Source: JAJDIA01 sp031555145 (GTDB lineage Bacteria; Bacteroidota; Bacteroidia; Bacteroidales; Tannerellaceae). Taken from it: 39,619 nucleotides of DNA. Each line of letters opens with the position of its first letter. The stretch's first letter is position 1. Both the position numbers and the translations under genes were made by a program. The notes beneath the pieces were generated by a model, which made no database searches, had not been told where the DNA came from, and saw nothing but the letters and a program-made list of their open reading frames with translations. The stretch spans positions 1 to 39,619 of the forward strand of contig JAVBUR010000082.1 in NCBI GenBank assembly GCA_031555145.1, written 5' to 3'. Shown piece after piece: positions 32,680 through 39,619 of the stretch.

Positions 32680-34665
32680 TTAATGGTTTGTATGTTGACT
32701 GTTGATCTTAAACGTTATCACCGCTCCTCCATTCGAAGCCATCGGCAATTCAACGGTATCTTTGCCGGTCACCTCCATCACCTGCTTCTTCAGTTGATTC
32801 GGAGATGTGTCGGCCGTATTATTGTCTGTATATAGCTCCATCAGATAATTGTCGTCTCCCAGAAAATCCGGTTGGAGTGTCAGGGTACGTGCCTGGCTGT
32901 TGTTCAGCGCTCCGACATACCATTCATTCCCCTTCTTACGAGCTACTACGGCATATTGATTCATCTGAGCGTCGGGTACACGCGTCTCATCCCACACTGT
33001 TGGGATTTCCCGTATAAATTCAAACCCCGGCTGGCCTTCATACGCTTCCGGATAATCGCAAGCCATACCCAGGTAACTCTCCAGAACGACATACATCGCC
33101 AACATGTGGCAACGTGTACTTGTAACGAACGGCGGCTCCTGGATGGTGAACTGCGATTGGGGCAACGAACGGAAACCGCCTAAATGATAATCGGTAGCCC
33201 CTGCCAATCCCCTGGTAAAAGGCATGTGTATATCATGGTCTGCACAAATAACAGTATCCCATTTGTATACTTCATAATTGAGCGTGCCTTCGCGTGTGAA
33301 TTCATTGGGGTATGTGCGATGTAATCCTGAAGGTTTGGATGAGCCGTGGAACTGAATGTGCAAATGATGTTTGGCGGCTTTTTGCAGCACTTCCTCCTGG
33401 ATACGGATCATCTCCTGATCGTCACGATCCATAAAATCGAACATCAGTCCGCTGAGTCCCCATTCTTCGAATAATGCAAAGGCTTCGTCCAACCTGGGAT
33501 ACAAGGCCCCGAAGTGTGTCCAAACCCGAACGCCTACTCCTTTGCTTTTGGCATAGTCGCATATTTGCTTCATATCCAGTCCGTCTACCGGCTTTGTAAT
33601 ATCAACGTTGGCGCCGGGCTGATACCCTGTCCCGTCGTTGGTATACCATTCATGTCCACCGTATTCGACTATGGAATGATACGCTATACCGTTACGGGCG
33701 CAAAAGTCTATATAGTATTTCTGCGTCTTGAAGTTATTACCGGCTACAATGCTTTTATCATTGACTGTAGTGCCGTTCCACCAGGGGAAGGTGGTTGTTC
33801 CGGGTCTGATCCAGGATGTATCTTCTATCTTACAGGGATCGGCTAAGTGGGTGAGGATATCAGACTCCATCAGCGTTCCGATACGGTCGCCGATCATGGC
33901 TACTCTCCAAGGCGTCTGATGGGGCAAGTTCGCTTTGACTTTCTCTTTCTCCTGACCCGGAAGAGGGGATAGCTTGCTTGTCAATACACCGTTCTCTTTA
34001 CACAGATACATGCCTGCAAAGTCTGTGACGTTTGCTTCTGTTACTGCCAGGAAGACCGTGTTGTTGAAGGCAAAAGTGGCGGGCATATCCATCAACTGGT
34101 TCTCTACCAGTTTCGTATAGTCGGCTACGGTATACAGACCTTCATGTGAAGTAGTGTAATGAGGTAAGTGTAATACGGTAGCCTGTGGATTGCCGGATAG
34201 ATTGAACGTTGTTTTCTCATCATATAATACATATGATTCCCATTTTTCCTGTACCGGGAACTCATAACGGAAAGCAACGCCGTCGTTGAAGGCACGTACG
34301 ACGAGATTGATTTTCCTGTTGGGGGCCACCGTCTCTTTCAGCGGAATGACCACCTCATTATAATGACTGTGTACCTGTTTGTTTTTTCCGACAATCAGTT
34401 CGTAGTCTTCTTTGCCTTCTCTGAATGTAGGCTTGTCTGCTGTCAGATGCTGACCGAACTCTCCGGAATCAAAATCCAGTAATAAAGAAGAGCTTTCGAT
34501 AAGCGGGGTATTCTTGTATGAAACCTCATACAAAGGCGATTCGTCAGCGAGCCGGAAGGTAAAACAAATATCCTTATCCGGTGAATACAGTTCAATGGGC
34601 TTGTCTGCCGTACAAGCTGTGATGAACGATATCAGTAATAAGCAGTATATAACCTTCCGGCTCAT
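32680..34665 (-). CDS. Glycoside hydrolase family 97 lipoprotein, retaining-type residues
   Basis: A 661-residue GH97 enzyme with a lipoprotein signal (FITAC, Cys18). N-terminal beta-sandwich (about 20-280), TIM barrel (about 285-560) and C-terminal beta domain are in family order and of family length. In the barrel Asp410 in GLMFDFMDRDDQ stands where retaining GH97 alpha-galactosidases (such as BtGal97a, nucleophile Asp415 as I recall) have their nucleophile, and Glu465 in LNYEVYKWD is a candidate acid/base. Inverting SusB-type enzymes use Glu residues instead. I therefore favour an alpha-galactosidase-like retaining enzyme over alpha-glucosidase. A calcium site typical of GH97 is likely. 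It lies 11 bases after an oxidoreductase gene. Confidence 0.9.
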   Translation of the reverse strand: MSRKVIYCLLLISFITACTADKPIELYSPDKDICFTFRLADESPLYEVSYKNTPLIESSSLLLDFDSGEFGQHLTADKPTFREGKEDYELIVGKNKQVHSHYNEVVIPLKETVAPNRKINLVVRAFNDGVAFRYEFPVQEKWESYVLYDEKTTFNLSGNPQATVLHLPHYTTSHEGLYTVADYTKLVENQLMDMPATFAFNNTVFLAVTEANVTDFAGMYLCKENGVLTSKLSPLPGQEKEKVKANLPHQTPWRVAMIGDRIGTLMESDILTHLADPCKIEDTSWIRPGTTTFPWWNGTTVNDKSIVAGNNFKTQKYYIDFCARNGIAYHSIVEYGGHEWYTNDGTGYQPGANVDITKPVDGLDMKQICDYAKSKGVGVRVWTHFGALYPRLDEAFALFEEWGLSGLMFDFMDRDDQEMIRIQEEVLQKAAKHHLHIQFHGSSKPSGLHRTYPNEFTREGTLNYEVYKWDTVICADHDIHMPFTRGLAGATDYHLGGFRSLPQSQFTIQEPPFVTSTRCHMLAMYVVLESYLGMACDYPEAYEGQPGFEFIREIPTVWDETRVPDAQMNQYAVVARKKGNEWYVGALNNSQARTLTLQPDFLGDDNYLMELYTDNNTADTSPNQLKKQVMEVTGKDTVELPMASNGGAVITFKINSQHTNH

Positions 34666-34676
34666 GACTCTGTCAA

Positions 34677-35849
34677 TTATATCGGTTTCTGAAATGTAGA
34701 CTTGAGTTGAATGCGACGTCCTTCTTTCTGTGAGAGACGGGTGGCTTCGATGATCTCAAGTACGTGCAGCGCATGCTCGGCATTGATGAGCGGTTCTTTG
34801 CCGGTTGACAGATACTTACAGATTTCGGAAGCGCCTTCTTCCCACTGAAAGCCTTTGGAGTCGGTGACGAAACGTTCTGTCTTTTCGTGTGCTACGGTTG
34901 CCATGTCCACGCCGAGCGGATGCCAGTCGTAGCCGATCATGTGCATATTACCTTCCGAACCGACGATGGATACGGTAGGACGTTCCTGTCCGGTTCCTTC
35001 GTGGCCATAGGGGTCGAAGTAGTTGAAACCACACTGGATGTGCGAGAGTACATTATTTTCGTGTTCCATGATGATCATGGCGTTGTCTTCGGCTACTACC
35101 TGGATATGTCCCTTATCTTCCACGTCGCGGGTAGGAGTGACGACATTGGTCATGGCCACGAGTGATTTCACGGGTCCGAATAATCCCGTCAGCGTAGAGA
35201 TATTGTATACACCGAGGTCGGGCAGACTGCCACCTCCCTCTTCATAGAAGAATCCGGACCAATGCGGCCCCTGATGTCCGTAATGTGCATGGGCGGCAGC
35301 CACACGGCCCAATTTGCCTTCGTTGAGCTGCTGTGCCATGAAGGCGAATTGCGGACTGTCAACTACTGCCGGTGCGCCCCAGATACGTACGCCCTGTTTG
35401 AGGGCATATTCATACAACTCACGTCCTTCTTCATAGGTGTTAGCCATGGGCTTTTCGCTCCAGACGAACTTCTTGGCGTTTAAGGCGATCTTGTTTAGCT
35501 TGCCATGTTGCTGCATATCCGTCAGGTTGACCAACAGATCAAACGGCACACCGGCCAGCATATCGTCGATATTGGAATAGTAGTTCTTGACCTTGAATTC
35601 TTCGGCACGTCGTTTGGCGCGTTCCGGTTTGATGTCGCACAGGCTGACGACCTCGGCATAAGGACACTTTTTAGTAAGATGAGGCAGGTATACGCCAGAT
35701 ACGCTTCCGCAACCGATAATACCTACCCTGATCTTTTTGTCAACTGCGGCTGACAATGTAGCCTTCAATGCTGATTCGCCCAAAAGAGGGGCTGCCACGG
35801 CTGCCACCCCGATATTCCCCAAACGGGAGAAAAAGTCTTTTCGATTCAT
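34677..35849 (-). CDS. Exported Gfo/Idh/MocA oxidoreductase (copy 2, shorter type)
   Basis: A 390-residue Gfo/Idh/MocA protein with a Tat-like start (MNRKDFFSRLGNIGVAAVAAP; Arg-Lys in place of Arg-Arg). Rossmann motif VGIIGCGSVSG, then SLCDIKPERAKRRAEEF, VWSEKPMANTYEEG (Lys of EKP) and GGGSLPDLGVYNISTLTG. It differs from the two ~500-residue paralogs in the cluster and lacks their W-rich insert. It is the first gene after the internal promoter at 35899-35930. An inositol- or sugar-dehydrogenase type reaction is likely. A cytoplasmic location cannot be excluded because the signal has only one strict Arg. Confidence 0.85.
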   Translation of the reverse strand: MNRKDFFSRLGNIGVAAVAAPLLGESALKATLSAAVDKKIRVGIIGCGSVSGVYLPHLTKKCPYAEVVSLCDIKPERAKRRAEEFKVKNYYSNIDDMLAGVPFDLLVNLTDMQQHGKLNKIALNAKKFVWSEKPMANTYEEGRELYEYALKQGVRIWGAPAVVDSPQFAFMAQQLNEGKLGRVAAAHAHYGHQGPHWSGFFYEEGGGSLPDLGVYNISTLTGLFGPVKSLVAMTNVVTPTRDVEDKGHIQVVAEDNAMIIMEHENNVLSHIQCGFNYFDPYGHEGTGQERPTVSIVGSEGNMHMIGYDWHPLGVDMATVAHEKTERFVTDSKGFQWEEGASEICKYLSTGKEPLINAEHALHVLEIIEATRLSQKEGRRIQLKSTFQKPI

Positions 35850-35898
35850 AAATTGGATGTATTAGTATTTAAGATTTTCACGTGTGTCTTCTTCAATG

Positions 35899-35930
35899 CA
35901 AATGTAGCCCGATACACCCACTTCTCAAAA
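35899..35930 (-). promoter_or_regulatory. Internal promoter of the large operon
   Basis: On the minus strand TTTTG (35926-35930) is followed by 19 bases and TACATTTG (35899-35906): a full match to the Bacteroidetes promoter consensus TTTG-n19-21-TAnnTTTG. It lies 49 bases before the oxidoreductase start at 35849, in a 119-base gap, so the genes from 35849 to 20347 should form their own transcription unit. Confidence 0.82.
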
Positions 35931-35966
35931 TAGATTAAAAATGCGAAAAGGATGGACTATTATTGC
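35931..35966. promoter_or_regulatory. Putative AraC-family operator, site 2
   Basis: This 36-base sequence matches the site at 38446-38481 at about 30 of 36 positions, in the same orientation. It touches the -33 box of the internal promoter. Two half-sites ending in a TGC core (ATGCG at 35941-35945 and TTGCT at 35963-35967) are about 22 bases apart, two helical turns, as expected for a protein with two AraC-type DNA-binding elements or a dimer. The natural candidate is the AraC protein encoded at 38504-39409. Confidence 0.6.
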
Positions 35967-35968
35967 TT

Positions 35969-36769
35969 TTAGAGTTCCTTTACGCAGATGGCACGGAAAC
36001 AAACGCCATAGCCATGATCCTGCAAGCCGATATAACCGGGCTCCTTGCCGGCATCGAGCATATATGGATAGGCTTCCGGGCATTTTTCCGGGCTGTCGCT
36101 ATAGATGCTGAACTTGCTCTTGTCAACCAATGCTTTCCAAACGGCTGAGCCCAGTTGGAAATCCAGGATCACTTCGTCGTTGAGGTAATGGATCACCCGG
36201 CCGTTGTATACTACGATCTTTGTCTTGTTCCAGTTACCATAGGGTTTAACGGTCTGAGGCACCGGCGGGATCATGTCGTATACAGCACCTGCCTGGCGGT
36301 TACCGCCTACGCCTTCCCATGCGTCCGGCATATTCTCATTGTCGAGCAACTGGTATTCGGGGCTGGAATAGTAGATTGGCATTCCTTCGATCTCCTGAGC
36401 GGTATAAAAGATACCGCTGTTGCCGGCCTTGTCTATCTTCCATTCGATCTCGAAAGCAAAGTTCTTGAAAGCTTTGTCGTAGATCAGGTCGCCGCCGCCC
36501 GGGTCTACCGTGCTGTCACTGCCTTTATAGGTGATCACACCTTCTTCCACTACCCAACCGGCGGGGATGTCTTTACGACAATAGCCACGCCAGCCGTCGA
36601 GTGTCTTTCCGTCGAACATGGTGATCCATTCGCCACCTTCGGGAATACCGGTAGTGCAACAGGCTTCCTTGCCGTTTTCTTTACATTCTTTCTGAGCCGT
36701 GCCGGTGTTACAGCTACCCAAAGTCAGGGCGGCGAATCCTGCTATTACGCCTACATACAATTGTTTCAT
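35969..36769 (-). CDS. DUF1080 (3-keto-disaccharide hydrolase-type) lipoprotein, copy 1
   Basis: A 266-residue lipoprotein, with MKQLYVGVIAGFAALTLGSC (Cys20) and a DUF1080 domain: GGEWITMFDGKTLDGWRGY, FAFEIEWKIDKAGNSGIFYTAQ, YYSSPEYQLLDNENMPDAW and GYIGLQDHGYGVCFRAI. ATGs at 36775 and 36769 are both possible. It is paralogous to the copy at 31900-32664. It sits 42 bases after the first Gfo/Idh/MocA gene and is probably the second gene of the upstream transcription unit. Likely role is in hydrolysis or hydration of 3-keto sugars in the periplasm. The operator at 35931-35966 begins directly past its stop. Confidence 0.88.
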   Translation of the reverse strand: MKQLYVGVIAGFAALTLGSCNTGTAQKECKENGKEACCTTGIPEGGEWITMFDGKTLDGWRGYCRKDIPAGWVVEEGVITYKGSDSTVDPGGGDLIYDKAFKNFAFEIEWKIDKAGNSGIFYTAQEIEGMPIYYSSPEYQLLDNENMPDAWEGVGGNRQAGAVYDMIPPVPQTVKPYGNWNKTKIVVYNGRVIHYLNDEVILDFQLGSAVWKALVDKSKFSIYSDSPEKCPEAYPYMLDAGKEPGYIGLQDHGYGVCFRAICVKEL

Positions 36770-36811
36770 ATACATTCTTTTTGTGTGGGTTAATCCTTGC
36801 TTATGTGTGGC

Positions 36812-38344
36812 TTACAATTTCAATTCTTCCCATCCCTTGCGGTAGGTACGTCTGACAAACTGGTTGGCGGCTTCAAAGTTGGTGATCCGCATATTGGCGC
36901 CATCCCATTGGTAGGTGATGTTACGTCCGGGGTAGGTGTAGTCTTCCAATTCACCGTATACCACGTCCATACGTCCCACTTTCTCCCGGATATTATGGCT
37001 GCGCAGCAGGAGGTTACCCATCAGCACGGCTTCGGTCAGCGGACCGGCATAGCCTTCGAAGGGTGATTCTACCTCTGCCTTGTCGTATCCGGCGATGCAG
37101 CTGTCGATCCACGACCAGTAGTGTCCGTTCATGCCGCCTTCGATGCGTTTGTATTTTTCGGGAATGCCCACTTCTTTGGCAAAACGGGGACGGTGGCTGC
37201 CGTCGTTGATCCACAGACGGGGGTCTGAGCCGCCCCATCCGCAGGAGACTTTTCCTTTAGAGCCGACGAATACGGTAGCGCCTTCCACGTCCGACGGGTC
37301 GAGGTCGCCCATTGTATGGGTCATATCGGCATTCGGTGCGATCTCTTCAAAGCGTTCGGGCAGGATACCACCATCCATCCAGTTGAGCTTGAGGTCTTTT
37401 CCGTTCTTCTGTTTGAACTTGAAGGTGATGGAACTGGCTACCGGGCAACTTTCCGGGTAATAGGCCTCCTTGAAGATGCCATCGTATACGTTGGATACGC
37501 TGGCCGATACTTCGGTAGGATAGCCCAGTTCCAACAACTTGAATGGCGGGCCGATAATATGGCAACCCATATCACCCAACGCGCCGGTACCAAATTCCCA
37601 CCAGCCGCGCCAATTGAACGGCACCAGGTTTTCGATATAGTCCGTCTGTTGGGCCGTACCCAGCCACAGGTCCCAATCCAGTCCCTGTGGAACTCCCGGC
37701 TTCTGGCTCGGCCAGGGAATACCTTGCGGCCATACGGGGCGGTTGGTCCAGCAGTAGACTTTCTCAATATCACCGATCAGGTCGGCTTCGAACCATTCGC
37801 GCATAGTCTTCATTCCATCGCACGAGTTGCCCTGGTCGCCCATCTGTGTGACGACCTTATACTTCGCAGCCGCCTCGGTCAGGATACGGGCTTCGTAGAT
37901 ATCATGTGCCAATGGTTTTTGCAGATAGACATGCTTCCCCATGCGCATCGCGCCGAATGCCTGGATGGCATGGTTGTGGTCGGGGGTAGAGATACATACG
38001 GCATCGAAATGCTTATGTTCTTTTTCGTATAGCTTCCTGAAATCGTGGTAGTAGGGTGCTTTCGGGTAACTTTTCCGGGCGTCGGCCGACTGCCGGTCGT
38101 CCACGTCGCAGAGGAAAGCCAGAACGGCGTTTTTCTTCGGCGTACTCATCAGCGTGGCGAGGTCGGCGGCTCCCATGCCTCCGCATCCGATTTTGGCGAT
38201 GTATAACTTATCACTGGGTACTACGTGTCCCAATCCGGAGATCGTATGGCCGGGCAGGATAGTCAATGCGGCCGCTCCCGTGGCAGCCATCCCAAGGAAT
38301 TGCCTACGGCTTATCTCCGGGGAATTGTGCGTTTTTTTTGTCAT
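36812..38344 (-). CDS. Tat-exported Gfo/Idh/MocA oxidoreductase (copy 1)
   Basis: A 510-residue oxidoreductase with the Tat signal SRRQFLGMAATGAAAL (Arg13, Arg14). Motifs: KIGCGGMGAADLATL (nucleotide binding), VCISTPDHNHA, YLQKPLAHD (Lys), MGDQGNSCDG, FNWRGWWEFGTGALGDMGCH. It is paralogous to the enzyme at 30389-31885. It is the first gene of the large minus-strand cluster, 159 bases from the divergent AraC gene, with a -7-like box at 38415-38422 and the putative operator at 38446-38481. Expected to oxidise a sugar or glycoside with a tightly held nicotinamide cofactor outside the cytoplasm. Substrate unknown. Confidence 0.9.
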   Translation of the reverse strand: MTKKTHNSPEISRRQFLGMAATGAAALTILPGHTISGLGHVVPSDKLYIAKIGCGGMGAADLATLMSTPKKNAVLAFLCDVDDRQSADARKSYPKAPYYHDFRKLYEKEHKHFDAVCISTPDHNHAIQAFGAMRMGKHVYLQKPLAHDIYEARILTEAAAKYKVVTQMGDQGNSCDGMKTMREWFEADLIGDIEKVYCWTNRPVWPQGIPWPSQKPGVPQGLDWDLWLGTAQQTDYIENLVPFNWRGWWEFGTGALGDMGCHIIGPPFKLLELGYPTEVSASVSNVYDGIFKEAYYPESCPVASSITFKFKQKNGKDLKLNWMDGGILPERFEEIAPNADMTHTMGDLDPSDVEGATVFVGSKGKVSCGWGGSDPRLWINDGSHRPRFAKEVGIPEKYKRIEGGMNGHYWSWIDSCIAGYDKAEVESPFEGYAGPLTEAVLMGNLLLRSHNIREKVGRMDVVYGELEDYTYPGRNITYQWDGANMRITNFEAANQFVRRTYRKGWEELKL

Positions 38345-38397
38345 AAATCTGATTCGTTTATGTGGTATGTATAATTTGGTATAACTGGTTTTTCCAT

Positions 38398-38411
38398 CTT
38401 GCTATTGCAAG
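38398..38411. promoter_or_regulatory. Small perfect inverted repeat in the AraC/oxidoreductase gap
   Basis: CTTGC at 38398-38402 and GCAAG at 38407-38411 are separated by TATT. It lies directly downstream of the -7-like box on the minus strand, near the expected transcript start, so it could be an operator or an RNA hairpin in the 5' leader. Too short to be certain. Confidence 0.3.
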
Positions 38412-38414
38412 GTA

Positions 38415-38445
38415 CAAATATTGATTGACTGCCGCCGAAAATGAA
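38415..38445 (-). promoter_or_regulatory. Promoter of the first oxidoreductase gene
   Basis: The minus strand carries AATATTTG at 38415-38422, one base off TAnnTTTG. The position where -33 should stand (TTCAT at about 38441-38445) is poor, as expected for an activator-dependent promoter. The layout of operator, weak -33 and -7 is the same within one base as at 35899-35966. Confidence 0.5.
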
Positions 38446-38481
38446 TAGATAAAAATTGCGTAATAGATGGATTATTATTGC
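38446..38481. promoter_or_regulatory. Putative AraC-family operator, site 1
   Basis: A 36-base sequence with about 83% identity to 35931-35966. TGC-core half-sites (TTGCG at 38456-38460, TTGCT at 38478-38482) are about 22 bases apart. It lies between the divergent AraC gene and the first oxidoreductase gene, only 22 bases before the AraC start, so it could both activate the operon and repress or autoregulate the regulator. Confidence 0.6.
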
Positions 38482-38503
38482 TAAATTAGCCACGGATATA
38501 TAA

Positions 38504-39409
38504 ATGGTGTTTATTATGGTACAGATAAAGCACGGTTTTCAGGGGCAGCGTATGATTATCCTGCCGTTTTATTTGGTCGATCAGATGGGACAGGATCCGT
38601 TGATGAACGATTGGTTTATCCATTCGATGGGCTATTTCCCACACGCGGAATATCATTATATAGACCGTCCTTCGGGATGCCCGGAGCATATCTTCATGTA
38701 TTGTAGCGACGGAAAAGGATGGTTTGAATGCTACGGCAAGCGGCATACGATTGAAGAAAACCAGTTCGTGATCCTACCGCCCGACGTGCCCCACCGTTAT
38801 GGCGCCTCAGACGAAGACCCGTGGTCGATCTACTGGTTCCATTTCAAAGGTTATAAGTCTCCGACTTTATCCCAATGGCTGGGCTTGCCTTTTTCCATCC
38901 TGCCCGAGCAGAACTCACGGATCGAAGATCGTATCCGCCTGTTCGAAGAGATCTATCACGTACTGGATGTCTCCCTCGAGAACGAAGCCTTGCGGTATGC
39001 CAACCTCTGCTTCGCCTATTTCCTGGGAACTATCTTATACCTGAACACCTACCGTTCATCGCAGGCGAATATGAAGTATGGCACGTCGCTGATCAACCTT
39101 GCCACCCATTATATGAATGAGAATATCGAAAAGCGTCTGAAACTGGAAGATATTGCGGCCCATTTTGGCTACTCGCCCTCCTATTTCTATCGGCTGTTTT
39201 TGAAGAGTATGGGGTATGCTCCCATGGAATATTTCAACCAACTGAAAATACAACGCGCCTGCTACTATCTCATTAATACGTCCAGACGCGTGAATGAAAT
39301 CGCACTGAACCTGGGCTTCGAAGATCCGTATTACTTCTCCCGCATCTTCAAAAAGAAGATGGGCGTCTCCCCGGAAACCTACCGGATCAACAACCGGTTT
39401 GAAGACTGA
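38504..39409 (+). CDS. AraC-family transcriptional regulator with cupin-like sensor
   Basis: A 301-residue regulator. The N-terminal part (about 20-120) is a cupin-type sensing domain (SGCPEHIFMYCSDGKGWFECYGKRHTIEENQ broken here by motif: YCSDGKGW then the PPDVPHRYG His segment). The C-terminal 100 residues hold two helix-turn-helix motifs (LKLEDIAAHFGYSPSYFYRLF and VNEIALNLGFEDPYYFSRIF) and end with the family PETYR. ATG 38504 is used; ATG 38516 is possible. It is divergent from the large operon, and the repeated 36-base sites there make it the probable activator. The inducer is presumably the glycoside or a product of its breakdown (inference). Confidence 0.9.
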   Translation: MVFIMVQIKHGFQGQRMIILPFYLVDQMGQDPLMNDWFIHSMGYFPHAEYHYIDRPSGCPEHIFMYCSDGKGWFECYGKRHTIEENQFVILPPDVPHRYGASDEDPWSIYWFHFKGYKSPTLSQWLGLPFSILPEQNSRIEDRIRLFEEIYHVLDVSLENEALRYANLCFAYFLGTILYLNTYRSSQANMKYGTSLINLATHYMNENIEKRLKLEDIAAHFGYSPSYFYRLFLKSMGYAPMEYFNQLKIQRACYYLINTSRRVNEIALNLGFEDPYYFSRIFKKKMGVSPETYRINNRFED

Positions 39410-39512
39410 GTTTCCAAAAGGAGAAATATAGTTGCCCTAATTCCCGATAAACCTGAAAGTCACCTTCAATTCCAACGAAATTTGAAAGTAATGGGTGTTC
39501 GCCGCGACGATG

Positions 39513-39619
39513 AATGCCCGGTCACGGGCATTGTGTTCGTAGCCGTGGGTGCTGGCGAAGCCGAGCCCACGGTCAATTAGAATAACAACAATTATCATGC
39601 GCCGCGTCAGCGGTGCCGG
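39513..39619. repeat. Cluster of REP-like hairpins, cut by the window end
   Basis: Three perfect or near-perfect hairpins follow one another. AATGCCCG/CGGGCATT at 39513-39532 has the loop GTCA. CCGTGGG/CCCACGG at 39543-39572 encloses a smaller stem around GGCGAAGCC. CCGC/GCGG at 39602-39613 again has the loop GTCA. This resembles the repeated extragenic palindromes of Bacteroidetes. No gene is convincing in 39410-39619, and no transposase is visible. Confidence 0.5.

Noticed and set aside
39437..39619. Open minus-strand frame reaching the window edge, ending at 39437
   Set aside because: It could be the 3' end of a gene, but it runs through the hairpin cluster and resembles translated repeat sequence, so I do not call a gene.

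Overview
The window looks like a Bacteroidales chromosome, probably close to Parabacteroides/Tannerellaceae (an inference; no rRNA or marker gene is present to settle it). The evidence is a SusC/SusD pair, GH97 and GH2 lipoproteins, Bacteroidetes-type promoters (-33 TTTG, -7 TAnnTTTG), a glycine-lipid acyltransferase pair and many lipoprotein signal peptides. I saw no rRNA, tRNA, insertion sequence or CRISPR array.

Layout. 1-756: no gene; a nested inverted-repeat region and a short 22-bp-period repeat array. 757-3515 (-): a ZnuA-like lipoprotein, its ABC ATPase and an SDR epimerase, with no permease. 3622-5193 (+): nadB. 5299-10057 (+): ROK kinase, a CsxA-like GH2 exo-glucosaminidase, a strong terminator, then a XylR-like regulator. 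10156-13054 (-): a four-gene operon (conserved hypothetical, rsmI, coiled-coil lipoprotein, YjjG-type nucleotidase). 13161-14582 (-): RecD-like helicase. 14675-16698 (+): membrane protein, DUF3822 protein, rsmD. 16670-18109 (-): cardiolipin synthase, whose 3' end overlaps that of rsmD. 18180-20005 (-): glsB/glsA-like acyltransferases for glycine lipids. 20006-20346: a terminator and a second 22-bp-period repeat array.

20347-38344 (-) is the most striking part: fourteen tightly packed genes on one strand, ending at a clear terminator, with a divergent AraC-type regulator at 38504-39409. In transcription order they encode: Tat-dependent Gfo/Idh/MocA oxidoreductase, DUF1080 lipoprotein; then, from an internal promoter, a second oxidoreductase, a GH97 with retaining-type residues, a second DUF1080 protein, a third oxidoreductase, a lipoprotein isomerase/epimerase-like TIM barrel, a URO-D-family methyltransferase, a corrinoid protein, a MetH-activation-like protein, a second URO-D-family methyltransferase with a MtaA-type zinc motif, an endonuclease/exonuclease/phosphatase-family lipoprotein, SusC and SusD. 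It therefore joins an outer-membrane glycan importer and a periplasmic oxidation/glycoside-cleaving set to a cytoplasmic B12-dependent methyl-transfer set. My working hypothesis is capture, deglycosylation and O-demethylation of a methylated glycoside or methylated cyclitol.

A 36-bp sequence repeated at about 83% identity lies upstream of the first gene and upstream of the internal promoter, at almost the same distance from each -7 box. This suggests that the AraC protein activates both promoters and links them into one regulon.
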